A stretch of 64,000 nucleotides of DNA, from NCBI RefSeq assembly GCF_018691265.1, contig NW_024881313.1, positions 7,035,501-7,099,500 on the forward strand, written 5' to 3'. This DNA is from Tyto alba (Eukaryota; Chordata; Aves; Strigiformes; Tytonidae). The position numbers and the translations under genes are program-made. Position 1 is the stretch's first letter. Each line of letters starts with the position of its first letter. The notes below the pieces were generated by a model. The model saw only the letters and a program-made list of their open reading frames with translations. It had not been told where the DNA came from and ran no database searches. This document shows positions 1-13,470 of this stretch, piece by piece.

Positions 1-349
1 TTTCTGTCCTGGATATTTTACAATGTAAAGAGCAGTGCTTGACTACCTTACAGCATCTTTTCTGAAGCTCACTTCAGGACTATAAGCAAAGTGCTTTAGG
101 ACTCCCAAAAACAAGGAGCCACCACGGTCCTAAATGTTGTTTGGCCAAGCAAGACAATCAGAGTATACCAGAATGGCACCAACCTGAGGCAGAACTGCTG
201 TTACACAAAACAGGCAATAGTACAAGTATACTCTACGACAAAGACATATTGACTTGGCTTTTAATCGATAAAGAGATGGTTCCAGCTTCCATGCATAACA
301 TGGAAGTGAGCTCAAGTAATGTGAACTGATGTTTGGGTAGTGATCGGTG

Positions 350-457
350 TTTGGTTTTTTTTTGTTTGGTTTTTTTTTTTTTTTGGTTGTTTTTTTCTTG
401 TCTTTTTTTTGTTTTGTTTTGTTTTTGTTTGTTTGTTTGTTTGTTTTGGTTTTTTTA
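350..457. repeat. T-rich / (GTTT)n low-complexity tract
   Basis: A roughly 108-bp stretch of T runs broken by G, including four perfect GTTT units near 425-445. It creates long artificial frames on both strands. Confidence 0.9.
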
Positions 458-1534
458 TGTACAAAAAGGAAACAGGCAGAAAAAAATCCCATCTCGGCTG
501 TGTTGGTGAGTGGAAGAAGAGTCTCACAGTGCCATCTAGGGGCTCCAGTGCTTGAGAGGGGACTACATATGCTAGCTGGGAGCTGGCATTGCATTTTAGC
601 TGCTCTCACCTTGGCTAGAGCAGTCCCAAAAATGGGTGATACCTGTTCGTTACTCAGATCATTATCATATGGGAGAGAGCCATACAATATGAGAGAGACA
701 TGCTGTCAAGAGGCACATATGTCTGGGAGATCTCAAGTAAGTTCCACATCTGAAAACCATGCTGATCAGTATTTACTATTTCCTGGCTGCAAACAAGGTA
801 AAAGTAATCTTAGTTCTGGCAGGGGACTGGATCAGACTTCTTCTCCACTCCATAGCAGGATCTTGGTATTGAAAAGCACGTTTATCTCCAGGAAAGCTCA
901 TCTTCATCTCATTCTGCTGTTATTTCTATGGCCTGGCTTCACATTTGCTTTGCTGAAAGCACGTGGGGAGTCAAAAATCATTTGTGGGTGAGGCGAGAAT
1001 CTATGGCAGAATTTGATTTGGGTCAGCGGCATCACCATAATCTTGGGTCATTTGAAGCAAAAGTGCTGAATCAAAGGTACCATATCAAATACAAGTATAG
1101 CAATGCCAGTGGTAGGGATGACTCTGGGTTGTGCTGATTAAACTAGAGGTGTATAACATCACAGAAGGGCACGGGCATTTGGCATCATGGGCTATTCCTC
1201 AGCAGTCATAGCAGAAGCTATTTTAGGCTCTCATTATTTTTATACATTCACGATTTTCGCTGCTCTAATTCTGTGAGCAAGAAGTAGGGCATTCTTCAGA
1301 GAGGCATGATATTTGGGGTATTTGTGATAACCAGTGTGATGTCTCTGAATAGGGGTAGCCAGCAGGTTTCTGATGGCTGCTAGACACATTCCCTGGACCA
1401 CGTTTGTTCTCAGGAGCCTCTGTACTCCCAGCACCCATGTCGTGATCAAAGCATTCCTGAGCACAGGCATGCTGGATGTGGCAAAAAGGTGCAGATAACA
1501 TGCTATAATGAGGATCCTACTCTTTCCAGTATGC

Positions 1535-1561
1535 TTTTTTTTTTTTTTTTTTTTTTTTTTT
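1535..1561. repeat. Poly-T run (27 T)
   Basis: A homopolymer with no recognisable retroposon body beside it. Confidence 0.92.
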
Positions 1562-3461
1562 GTCACCTGGTTAAAGCAGAGGTTTCCTCTTATTGCCAGA
1601 AATTTAAGGTTAGACTCTGTGAGATTACACACACCTGATTAATCTTTACAAGGAAATGAATTGGAGAGGTAGCCTGTGGTATTTGTCTATACGTATAGTT
1701 AAATTCTGTCAGAGGAAATATTTAATCTTGAGCTTAATACAGGACGGACTGTAGCTGAATGAGAAAAAATAAAGATTAATTTTCTGAAGTGACTCACAGT
1801 GTGCTGGACACTGGTGAGGAATTTGTCAAACAGAACAGCGCAACAATGACACCTTCTGTAAAACCCTGTAAATGTCGTGTTTTACAGTTTCAGCTTCTGC
1901 CCTCGGAAATTTCTAACCTATATGCTGGCAGAGAGCTGCTCAAACAGCTTCTGAAGCAGGCATCTCTACAGAGAAGTGGCTTCGTTACTGGGCTGCACAA
2001 ATGCATGACAGATCACAAGCTGCAGCTTAACAGTAATGGGAAGCCTTCTGCAAAAAGATTAGAAATGTGAAAATCCTTTTTGGTATTCCTATTAAACTTT
2101 TTTCCTACCCATAAGCATGCTTAACCCAAACAAGTGGTAAGATGAGTTCCTCACCTAAATGGCTTCAAGTTCACCGCAGCATGCATGAGGGCCCCAGCTC
2201 TATCTTAAAGGCGCTTTTAAACCACCTGTTAAAAATATTCCACTGCATCATATTTCCCAAATTAATTTGTTAAAAGGAGAGAGCACAAGAGGGAGCCAGA
2301 CTCTGCATCCTGGTAAGACTCTTGGCTGTGTGTGGGAGGGGGCAAGGGGAACCTGGGGCTTGGTCCCTGTGCTCTGAGCTCTTTCTGTATTTGTTCAGTG
2401 ATTCCAGTCTGAGGTCCACAAAGTCCCGTGGACACAAGGTCAAGCCTCCAGGACTCCCCAGGCCCCGGTGGTGCCCAGGGACTTGGATGGCAAAGTCAAA
2501 CCTTGTGTCTTTCCCTCTGACATCAAGGGAAGTGGCAGAGGAGCATCCCGCTTGTGCCAGAAAAGCTGCAAGGAGGTGGCAGATATGGCTTTGATCTCTT
2601 TACTGCTGAGGAGGAAACACAACCCAAACCTACTTTGTCCCTCCAGCCACTATATTCTCACGGTGCAGGTGCCAGGTGGAGACCACTGGCACTGCTCGAT
2701 CAGTTTTATTAATTTGGAGACAGGCGTACAGGTGCCATGGGGGATTTGGGGTGGCAGTGGGGCTTGCTCTTCAGCAGGGTGCCCGAGAGCACAGGAGGCT
2801 CGTGTCTGAGCCCTTCACCTCCTAGTCTGCGTGTGGTCAGCATCCACATTGCTCTAGAGCTGCCCTTCCCAGCTCCTGGAGCTCCCCACACCCTGCCGAG
2901 GTGACCAGGCTGACAGCCAGCACTGACTTGGGAGGCAAGCCCTAACTGTTAAGCATCTGGGATTTTTACGGGTACTAGCTTTAACTGATGTGCCTCAAAT
3001 CATTCTTGCAGGGTATGACAGATTTGGGAGTTGAACTTCAGCACCCTGAGCCTCATATCAGCATCTTTACCTCAGGTCAGCCCTTCAGCTGCAGTGCTGC
3101 ATCCTGAAATAATCCTCTGCAGCCTCTGCTTTCTGGTAAGGCATCGTGCAAATCCTTATCTGCCACTTAGCTGCTTTGCTGGGTTACTGAAAAGAGCATG
3201 AAGAGTTCTGTTTAAAAGTGGAAAAACAACCAGATTCCTCCACATTTGATGAAGTAGTTATCAGATATCATGAGGTTAAATCAAGGGTTTAATACTTTCA
3301 CAGCTACCTACAGGATTGTTACAAGATGAATACACTCCAGGGCCCAATATGGGGTGGCTGTATAATGGGACTGCAGAGTGTATAAACCTGTGTACACTAC
3401 CCTTGCCTTGTGGCTTCTCCAGCACACAGGCTGCGTAGGCATCAGGGGCAGCTCTGCTCTG

Positions 3462-3540
3462 TTAACACCATTTTTTCCATCTGAAACTTGTCAGAAGGCT
3501 TAACACCATTTTTTTTCCATCTGAAACTTGTGAGAAGGTT
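3462..3540. repeat. Tandem duplication, two units of about 39 bp
   Basis: Unit 1 (3462-3499) and unit 2 (from 3500) both read TTAACACCA, a T run, then CCATCTGAAACTTGT and AGAAGG. They differ by two extra T in the T run and one C/G change. The high identity suggests a recent local duplication. Confidence 0.92.
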
Positions 3541-4748
3541 TAGACCAGAGCCTCTAAAACTTCTTGCAAGGCAGACAGTGCTTCCTTATTTTTAAGAGAG
3601 CAAAACCAAGAACTCGAGCTCCGCTCCACATCGTATACCCTCAGGAAAGTTTTCCAGTGTAACCTGACTGACTACAGCAGTGCTAGTTCAGATTTTTTTG
3701 TTTGTTTGTTTACTTCCCACATAATCCTTCTACAACTAACAGGCTTGCACAATTAAAATGTAGATTATATAATTATTTCATTCACATGTATTAAAATTCT
3801 TAAAGACTCTGCTCCATCATGCTCCACATAAACGAGTGTCACTTCATGCATCAGGTGACATTAGCTGGATTTTACCTCTACCTCTGTGACTTGCCTTCCC
3901 TTGAGCGTACCAGGTATGATGAGGATTAAGCTGAAAGAAAACTGAGAAGGAAGCATTATTTGAATGGTATGTCATACTTGTCTTATCAGATGCAACGTCA
4001 AGAGAAAGTTACTGCAGTGGCTGCTATCTGAAATTCAATATGGCATTAGCTACAAATCCCTATAAATATGTGTAGGTAAGTTGCTGGGCAAGTCTTTGTT
4101 GACATCAGTGATGCATTTGTATTTCAGCACCTTTTGGATTTTACCCTTTCACTGCAGAAATTTAGTTTTTGGAACAGCCTCTTCCTACCCTCTGGCTCCA
4201 CAGCCCACTCACGGCCAGCCCCTTGCCTACGAGGTTCCTGCTTTCCCATGGCCAGTGGTGGATGCTGGGCCAGCCCTGAGGGCAGGCAAGGTCCTGGGCA
4301 GCAGGTCCCACACCTCCTTGGCCTCGGGCAGCAGCCTGGAGGCTTTTTCAGCACTTTCTGTTTGTTTTGTTTCAGTGTGGTGGTGGCCCTCGTTGAGAAA
4401 CGCTGACGACACTGCACACTGCCTTGCAGACAATACTAAAATCCCATTTGGGGCTAATCAACTTCTATCATGTTCTGAAATTTCCTTGAGACACGCTATA
4501 TTTACACCTAGATGTATATCTCCTCTCTCTCCTAATCTGGCACACACAGGGCCTTGTATATCTCTTATCTTGATAAAGAAATGGTGAGCTATCCATAGGA
4601 GCCCAGCCGGGTCAGACGCTGGGGCTTTTTGTTAGTGTTCCACAGGGTGCCTTGTTGCTTGGCAGGGGTAGACATCCACTCAGCCACACAATCTATAGTA
4701 TGCAGTGTCACCAAAAAAGAGCATTAATTAAAGGGTGTCAGGAGATGG

Positions 4749-4772
4749 AAAAAAAAAAAAAAAAAAAAAAAA
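4749..4772. repeat. Poly-A run (24 A)
   Basis: A homopolymer followed by A/T-rich, purine-biased sequence. Could be a decayed retroposon tail, but no body is recognised. Confidence 0.92.
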
Positions 4773-5165
4773 GGGTATTTTTTTAGGGGAGGGGAAAAGC
4801 AAGGAAAATATAAATATATATTTTTTTAAGAAGGAAAAAATAAGGACATATTTTTCTGCCACCTGTAATTTTTGGAGGGTATGTTCCTTTTAGAATTTCA
4901 TGTCAAACCTTCTGCCCATTTCCATGCAATTTGGCAGGACAATGTTTGCAGACAACACTGAAAATTGAAATGCTGCTTCTGGTTTATTTTCCGTACTTAA
5001 TACAGCACAAATCCTGTTACATGCTTTCAGATCCAACCTGCTGCTCTCTACAAAAGTCACACACTGGCAGTAGGAAGATGCTGCCGTATTTAGGTAAAAT
5101 TATGGCTATTTTCAGTGGAGATGGTCGATTTCTGTTAATTAGATGCTATGATACAAAAACGTGAG

Positions 5166-5215
5166 TTTCATATATATGCACATATATATATATGCAATAT
5201 ATACACATGTATACA
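5166..5215. repeat. TA/CATA-rich tract
   Basis: Alternating TATATA and CATATA steps upstream of the solo LTR. Confidence 0.75.
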
Positions 5216-5309
5216 TCTACAAGGGGAAAAAATAATCAAATTAAACAAGTGCTTGCTTTTTTTGAACGGCTAGGAACTGGTTTGTTACATTTTGGCTGAA
5301 GAACAGTAT

Positions 5310-5314
5310 CAATT
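5310..5314. repeat. Left target-site duplication CAATT of the solo LTR
   Basis: Identical to 6384-6388 on the other side of the element. Confidence 0.88.
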
Positions 5315-5470
5315 TGTCCTGGGTTGAGTGAGTGGTGGAGTTTTTTGGTGGCAGGGGAGGGGGCTATTGGGGCGGCCCCCTGTGAGAAGCTTCTCGAAGC
5401 TCCCCCAGCTCCACGTCAGCTCCACTTCTGTTTGGAAACTGAGCCCATCAGCTGTGCCTCTGCGATAACG

Positions 5471-5478
5471 TATTTAAG
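5471..5478 (+). promoter_or_regulatory. TATA-like box of the solo LTR
   Basis: TATTTAAG lies about 157 bp into the LTR, consistent with a short U3. Activity is unknown. Confidence 0.5.
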
Positions 5479-6190
5479 AAGGGACGTGGTGACAAGCAGT
5501 GGGACTGGTGAGGAGGAGTTGCTGCAGCTGCATGAACACCAAGGTCAGTGGAGGAACAGAGGAAGAAAGGAGGGGGGAGGTGTGCTGGAGCAGAGACCCC
5601 CCTGTACCCTGTGGTGAGACGGCAGGGCGGCCCCTCCTGCCACCCATGAAGATCTACGGTGGAGCAGACATTGATTTATGGCCTGTTGTTCCTGCTCGCC
5701 TGATCAAGGTGCTGTGCCCAAAGAAGGCCAGGGTCTTGTGGGAAAAGGCAGCCCCACTGCTGTAATTCAGCGCTGGGAGGATTGCAGCATGCGGGGGAGT
5801 CCCACGCCGGAGCAGCTCGGGAAGGGCTGCAGCCGTGGGAGGGAATCCAGTCGGAGGAAGTTGGTGACCCATGACGGAGCAGTGTGGGGAACGCTGTGGC
5901 CCATGGGAAGAATTCATGTTGGAGAAAGTTTGTGGAGGACTGTCTCCTGTGAGAGGGGGACCACGATGGAGCAGGGGGAACAAGTTCCGGACACTCCCCT
6001 CACCGAACATGAAGGAAGTGGCAGCACTGACTGCACCCCCCATTCCCTGCCCCTGCGCCACTGGGGGAGGGGGTAGAGATATTGGGAGCAGAGCTGAGCC
6101 TGGGAAGAAGGGAGGGGTGGGGGGAAGGTGTTCTCAAGATGTGGCAATGCTTCTCACTGTCCTACTCTGCTATGTGTTGTTAGTGTCTGT

Positions 6191-6196
6191 AATAAA
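6191..6196 (+). terminator. Polyadenylation signal AATAAA of the solo LTR
   Basis: A canonical AATAAA in the 3' part of the LTR on the same strand as the TATA-like box, as expected at the end of an R region. Confidence 0.6.
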
Positions 6197-6383
6197 TGTA
6201 TGGGTTATTTTCTTCCCCTAACGAGTCTGCCTCTTGCTTGTGATCATAAAGGGGAAATTTTTCCCCATCCCAGTCCTATCTCGAACCCCAAGCCTGGCTC
6301 TTTGTCCCTTCTCATTGCTGGATGGGAAGGGAGAGAGAGCTGCTGTATTGTGGTTGGCTGCCAACCAGGCCTAAACCACGACA

Positions 6384-6388
6384 CAATT
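6384..6388. repeat. Right target-site duplication CAATT of the solo LTR
   Basis: Identical to 5310-5314. A perfect duplication suggests a fairly young insertion or chance lack of mutation. Confidence 0.88.
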
Positions 6389-9300
6389 CTACAAATTAGA
6401 TTATCTCCTAGTAAACTAGAAAGTCAAAATTCCTGGGATTACCTACCCCTTTGAGCAGTGGTCTCTGCACCGAATTACTTGATGGGACTGTGCTCATCTC
6501 ATCCAGCTGAGCTGTAAGGGCAGCTAACTAGATGCCCTTCCCCTTCTTTGGGGGAAGGAGGGCAATGGGGAAAGAGCATTTTTTCCTCTTACTGTTTTTT
6601 CTTTTCCTTGCTCATCTGTGTGGTGGTGCCTCTCATGCCTTCCTGAAACAAGAAGTTTTCGCAAAGTGATTTCAAGATGTTCTGTGAGAGTGCATCAGAA
6701 TCACAATCAGTTCTGCAGTTTTTTTCAGAACTTTTCAGATTATTTTCTTGTTCCCGCTTCCAGGAGTTTCATTTTTACAAAATACCTACAGTACTGACTA
6801 CCGGGGCTAAAGCTAGGCAGCAGTGCTACCTTCTACCTGCAGTTTCTGCATGAGGACATAGTTTCCTTAATAAATATGGCTGCAAATTTCAATGCTGCCA
6901 ACCAAGCTGAAGTCAGGTTTGCATTAGCAAAATACAGTTTTTTGGGGTAAAATTCACTTCTTTCTGTTTCCTTTCAACCCACCGTTATAAAACCACTGAG
7001 ATGCTGAATATTAATTTCTTTGTTAAACACATTGTTCTGTGAACAGTGACATTAATGAAACCTGCTTTTCAGTTAATAAATTGGTAATTTCTATGTTAAT
7101 TTCTATACTTTAAATCCCTTCATGACCACTACAACAGAGCCTGCCTCTTCCCCCCATGTCCGATTTTATACTCAACCTCCCTCCCCTCTGTCCTTGGCCC
7201 TGATTCTCCCCCTTTCAGCCTCCCCCAGGGCTCAGAACCCTCAGCGATTTGCTGATGGCCATCAGGCTATGTCCATCGTGACTCATCCCTAGGTGGGCAC
7301 GTGGTGGCCTGGCTGGACTCCAGATAGGGCAAACATGATGGACAACAGGATGGACCTCACTCAGTGGTTTTTCAGGGGAAGAGAGAAGATAGTAACTTGT
7401 GTCTCTCCCTTCTCTCCAGCTGCAACTTTTCAGAAAATGTCTGAATAAATTTATATGTCAAATTTAACTGTGGTTGACTGAAGAATTCATAAGTTAAAAT
7501 TGGGGGATTGAGCAGTAAAAGAATGATACGATTGCCTTGGTTTCCTTTCTTTAGAAAAAATGGCTTGGGAAGCCCAAGCCCTATGGATACAGGAGCATAT
7601 GAAGAGCATTTGGAGAACTGCTGGTGGCATACTGACTGAAGAAAATAGATGAGTAAATAGGGGGGTTGACAATGGGAGACACTGGTAATGTACAGAAAGC
7701 TTAAGGGAAACGGGTATCTTGAAAAAAGCCTGATGAGAGTGAAAAGTAGTGTCATAAGGGATGGGAGAGGAACTCAGTCTTCCTCCAAACAGCCATCCAG
7801 AAGCTTACACTATTTGTACATGCATTTGAAGTTGTCTTTAAGACTGAAATGATCCTACATGCACTTTAAGTCTCAGTACTTTCCTAATGGAAGTGCAAAC
7901 CAGGAGGCAGTTTCTAGAAGAGATAACAAACATACATATATTTCCAAATGAATTTTTATTAATTTCTAGAAGCTTGTTTGGAACCTTTCGAATTTCATGT
8001 AGTGCTGCACAAGGAAACTGTGAAATGATAAAGCTCCATGTAACCCTCGTGGAAGTGCATTTGTGGAGCCGTTCCTTTTTTCTCCTCAAATGGCAGCCCT
8101 GGTGAAAGTGTATCTCTTGGGTATAGCACTGAGCTTTTTATCAGTGGTTTAGAAATATGACAGTGAGATACCTGGCACGGTGAGGGGGTGGGAGAAATGT
8201 GAGCTGTACATCAGACAGTGACAGGGTCTTCCTGGGATTTGAGTCTGTACTAAAATATTTCTGCTTTTCCCTTTTGTTGCCTCCCCTGTGAGGCATCTGG
8301 GCTCAGGGGACTCCTTGTGTGGGAGTCTGGGCTGTGACGGCTGGCTGAGCTGTCGTCACACAAGCAGCTGGCCCTTCTGAGCTCTGGTATAGAAAAAGCA
8401 GCTTTTCGGTATCTTTTTGGTGAAATAGCCCCACATCAGAGTGTGAGCAGAGCAGAATGCATGATGCTTTCATGGTGGGAAAAGTAAATGAAGATGGGCT
8501 GTGTTGGGTAGTGATGGACTGGCATTCGAGTGCCGCTTCCCTCGAAACCTGCTTCCCTTGGGGGGGCCCAGGTTGTCTCCTACGCAGCCAGTGATCAAGG
8601 TGGGCGGTTGGGTAGGAATAACTGTGATTTTTATTTCCATTTCCACTGACAATTCAGGGACATTTTTGTAAAATCCTTCCTAGCATTGCTAACAAGTCCT
8701 GTTTATTTCGGGTAAGACACCTATTCATCCAAGCACTTTTTGGGCTAGCTGGAGGAGGCACATGCCAAGTTCCCTGCTGAATTTACCGTAAGAGGAGGAT
8801 GTCTTCTGTGTTGACCAGGCAAACTTTGAACCTCCTTGCGTAGACAGACAGCCTACATTAACAGAGGCGAATCAAATAACCTGTGACTTCCCCTCTTAGC
8901 TGTCTGCAGGATTAATGCATTAGTAACTCTATGACAAACTGTAACATAGCAGCTCTGCATTCAAATCCTCCTAAAAACCTCTGCGGGGACTGAAAGGCTT
9001 CATAACAGTTAGGGACAAGTGATGTGACATTCTCTTTCCCAGGTGTACAGTCTGTTTTGTCCCTTTTCAACCTTCTTGCTTATAATGTCAGTTTTGTAGA
9101 GCACACTACAGGGATGCTCGGCCGTAAGTAGAAATAGCTATATATTTAATTAAAGTAAGTGGAAGGGCTGAAGGTGTAATGCCAAATGGGCAGAAGCGGT
9201 GGGACTGGAGACACTGAAAGTTTTTCTGCTAAGATGGAAATTTATTACTTACACAGCTTGATGTTTGTAGGACTTTCCCAGAAAATATTTCTTTAAACCC

Positions 9301-12300
9301 TAAAACCTCCAAATGTTTAATATTATATGTGTTTGTTAGTAATAAAAAAAAAACCAAGAAAGTGTGGCAGACCTCTTTATGCACTTAATTATGTAGCTGA
9401 TGCAAGTTTCCTTAATTTCCAAATCTAATCTGCATATATACAAAGATCACAGAAAAATCTGGAGACTTGTTCTTTAACCAAGGGGAAAAAAAAAAACAAC
9501 AAAGGGAGTAATTAAACCACAAAAAGTATATACAAATAAGATAGTATCTGACAGAAAGCAATGGGGGGCATCTATCTTCCTGTGTAATTCTTTTTTTAAT
9601 GGCAGTATTTAAAAGAAAAGAGAGAAAGAAACAAAAGTCACTAGGAAATATTTAAGCATTGATTTTTAGTTTGCAATAGCTAGGAAGGTTTTTTTGATTA
9701 TTTTAACCTTGTGTTGTCCCAATTTACCATTCTCTTTAGCTCTACTTTATAAAAGATTAAAAAGATTCTTCTGAGCTGCAAGATAAGGAAAAGGTACATC
9801 ATTAATGCATCCTGTAACTTCCTGACATGCTCTGAAAATCTGTACTAGGCATCAATAAATGCCTGGATAAACATGTACTCAGATAAGCACTAAATTATAC
9901 TGAATGGCATGTGGCCCCCTATGAAATCCCATATTTGTTGCAATTGGGATATTCACACCTTTATTTTCTCTGCAGAAAAAGAACCTGAGTGAGACATCCT
10001 GTGCCAGAAGCCTCTGGGTTATGGCATGATAAGGAAAAAAAAATGCAGTAGAAACAGGCAATGTATTTTTTCCTACCTGTTGCAATGACTTCAACAATGA
10101 ACAGCAACCCTGCAAAAAAAACATGTTGCAGAAATGTTTGATTAGTGAAAGGCATCTCTGCAAACTGTAGCAATGGCTAGATACCACGTGGAAATTGAGT
10201 GACATTAATAAACAGGACCAAATCAGTATGTCTTTATCTCATGTGGAGACTACTGAGGTTATAATAACGCAGTAAGCCACAATATGATATAAACAAAGAA
10301 GTCCTTTCCTACTCTTAGGCATGCAATAATTTATGCCACTGAAGGCATAATGTTTTAAATTTCTGTAGAAGAATGGTAGCAAGGTATCTCACAACTGTAA
10401 AAGTAATGGATTAAAAGATGGTTGGCTGGATTTTGTGTTGATTTTATCTGACATCTAGAACAGTACGTGGCATATTGGTTGCCTAAACAGCCCTTTGAAC
10501 TAAAGTAAGTTTTTGCAGAAATTAATTAATCAAATTGGTGTAATATTTGTTAGTGGTCCACAATCCTCAGTACATCATTCCAATTGCTAGTTATCCCAAC
10601 TGCAAAATCCATACTCTAAATGTACTGAGCTTCCACTTCCAACTTTTAGATCCTATTATTGTCTTTGATTGCTAGTTTATTAACACTGTTCTACAGGGCG
10701 TTGGACACATTTGTGAGAGAGAAATCCATGGATGATCGTTAAATGTATAGAAATAAACATGAGTCCCAGAAAAGTCTCTGAATTAAAAATGTGTTGCGCG
10801 TAGGAGACTTTAGAAAGAAGTATCATAAATTTGCTCTGTCCTCATGCACTCTTTTCCAACCAACCACTTCTGGTGCTGTTGTAGAGACAATATTTAGCTG
10901 AACTGATGTTTGTTTTGATCTGTTCTGGCTGTTGTTGTAGTTCTCCTGTAGGTATTTACAAGTTTTGTTAAGTAACACATTAGATTTTTATCTGTTTTGC
11001 TCTTTGAATATGTAGATGGTGCTCCCCGGCAGATTTGAATGCAGGGCACTTGTTTGATCACTATGAATGCATCAATGCGGTCTTGACTTGTAGAACTATA
11101 GGTGGTGTTTCAGTAATAAAAACAGAATATAACTTCTCTATAACAGCTATGTGACAGCCCTTTCTTGGTTTACACACAGGTCACATTAGCCTTTTGCCAA
11201 TGGTAGTATGCTGAGAAGATATGTACATTTTCACTGTCCATCAGGACTCCAAGATTTTACCCTAAGTCAGTGTTCTGCCAGAGCAGTTCCCCATTCAGTA
11301 AAGACGAGCTGCATATTTTGTTTTCAGATTTATAAATACAAATGCATATTCCTTGGTTATGCCTGTTTCGCAAACCACCCAAACTGTTTTGTCTCCATGA
11401 GCCCAACTTTGTACTATCTTTGTCACAGAATGATGCTGTGGAAGGTGATCATCCACTATGATATGTAAAACGTACCACCTGCTCCCGCTCTGTGTTTTTA
11501 TCTGTTAGAAGTTTGATCTATAAGTATTCATGATCCTCTCCCTCTGAATTGTTAACGACTTAGAAACCCATAAAGCCACTTTGACATAGAAAGTCAAAAG
11601 AGAGTCCCCTCTGGCTGTTTCATCCTCGTTAAGAATTGGTTTTATAATTATTCTAATTATGCAAATATTTCCACAAGGTTTAAGAAATGTCTGTGGGGTG
11701 ACATTTATGCTGGGAGATGAATGAGTCCAGTTCGTTCTTAACTTGGATCCTAACATTGGTACATGAGCGACTGAAGAAATTCATCTCATGTCTCCTCATC
11801 AACCATGATTGTAACTTCTCAAAATCTCAGTTTGGGTTAAGTGAATGCATCTATGTTCTGCCTTTTACCATGCTTTTGGGTTTTCTTTATTTATTTAACT
11901 TAAAAAAAAAAAAAAAGTAGATTGGTTTGAGATTTTTTTATTCTTGTGGGTTTTTTCAGCTCCAAAAACATAGTTTTGAGTAAAAGGACTGAAAGAACAT
12001 CTACTCTCAGGACAGAGGGCCCTTCATGCCCACGCTGAAGAAGTTAATATAAGCCCAGAAGCATTTTTTGTTACCTTTTCAATGAGATGCAAACAGCATG
12101 TAACTGAGCTAGCATATAACCATGACAAAAGTAAACCAGTTCAACTAGCCAGTTAGGAGATGGTTTTAGCTACTCAGGGCTTTTATTTAATATTAGCAAA
12201 ATTTTAATGATAGCAGATGAAGCTATTTTTGTACATTTGACTTTACTGGGGGTCAGCAGCTAATTTTTGTACTATTTTTTTAATGCAAGTATTAAATACT

Positions 12301-13445
12301 ATAAATACTAGATATTTTAATACTACTATTGCTGGGAAAAATATCTCATTAAAATCAGTGAGAGACATCTTGGACACAGAGAAAAGAAAGATTTAAGTTC
12401 TACTTTTGCATATGTATATCTTCCTACTAGAGCTATCAGAGATAATTTTGCTTAGATCTGCATAAAATATGCATCTTTGGGGAACTTTAACTAAAGAGCT
12501 GTGTATTCTGTCTTGATAAGCATTGTGTATGTTATGTATGTTTTGGGCTTGGTAATCCAGTAGTCATTTCTGTGATCCATACAAACAAAATACCCAAACC
12601 AATAAGGTAACTAAACCTTTAATTACTGTAATGTATGTACCGACCGTTTCTCCTCCTCCCTACTTCCCTTTGCCCAAACTATCCTTAGTTCCCCTGGGCA
12701 TCATCTACTAGCTAAAGCATCGAATCCGTCACAGTGCGCTTAAACGGCTGCAGGAAATTTGTTTTACAAGGCTGGTTTTAACTGAACTACCTGCTGTGCA
12801 CCACATTGCTACTGTTTGTGAAATGAATGATGGGAAAAGCAAGTCTGTGATTTCATTTGTTCAGACCGATTAGTCACACGTTGCATATGGTATCATTTGC
12901 TTGTCACTTAATGACTGACCAGCCTGCCTGAATCATTAGTGCAGCAGTGCAATGAAAGGAAGACATAAACATAATGATGAGCTCAAGGAAGTGGAGTGCT
13001 GTTTTACCTAAAAGAAATGGTGTGCAGAAATCCAGCACAGCTGCAGGTGCTCCAACGACAATGTGGGAAGCAGTTAGCTTCCAATTTAGCAGAAAATTAA
13101 GAGCGAAAAAACTGTTATTTGTGAGAGAAGATACTCATGGCAAGCAATCATCCATGCTCTATATCCGCAAGATGAGCATTCAGCTGTCTTTGTCGTGACT
13201 TAAAACAATTGGTATCTTGGGCTGCATTCAACACCAGATTGGTGCTTATTATCTGCAGTTTATTCTTTCTTGGGATATTTTGTAAACCCCCCCCTTTATT
13301 TTATGGTTAATTTGCTTGCTTGAATGTAAAGCCATTTAAGCTGAAAAATCTGGATTGTGGTTCATCATTGTGCCAGTGCTCTGAGCTGTATGATGCAACA
13401 TAATTGGCAATTTTCAAATTCATAATCCATTTTGTTTCATGCACT

Positions 13446-13470
13446 CACACACACACACACACACACACAC
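13446..13470. repeat. (CA)n microsatellite
   Basis: Twelve and a half perfect CA dinucleotides, likely length-variable. Confidence 0.95.

Larger units (their letters stand above)
1..5309. other. Intergenic stretch, no gene recognised
   Basis: Contains a T/G-rich low-complexity tract, poly-T and poly-A runs, a short tandem duplication and a TA-rich tract, listed separately. Reading frames up to 214 codons are driven by low-complexity sequence and have no recognisable domain. No exon of RAPGEF5, the expected upstream neighbour, was seen. Confidence 0.7.
5315..6383 (+). mobile_element. Solo LTR of an endogenous retrovirus, avian ERVL-like
   Basis: The element starts TGTCCTGGGTTG and ends AAACCACGACA, so its ends are imperfect inverted repeats of the LTR type (TG...CA). 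It is flanked on both sides by the same five bases, CAATT (5310-5314 and 6384-6388), a perfect target-site duplication. Five-base duplications are usual for ERVL-type elements. A TATA-like TATTTAAG is at 5471-5478 and a polyadenylation signal AATAAA at 6191-6196, both on the + strand. No gag, pol or env sequence lies beside it, so it is a solo LTR left by recombination. Its 3' third resembles abundant avian ERVL LTRs as I recall them. Open frames of 80-135 codons inside it are incidental. Confidence 0.9.

Noticed and set aside
130..991. Frames of 185 and 214 codons at the left edge
   Set aside because: They run through the T/G-rich low-complexity tract, giving Lys/Gln or Phe/Leu/Val runs with no real protein signal.
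5324..6454. Six or more overlapping frames of 77-135 codons
   Set aside because: They lie within the solo LTR on both strands and mutually overlap; LTRs do not encode these and no retroviral domain is visible.
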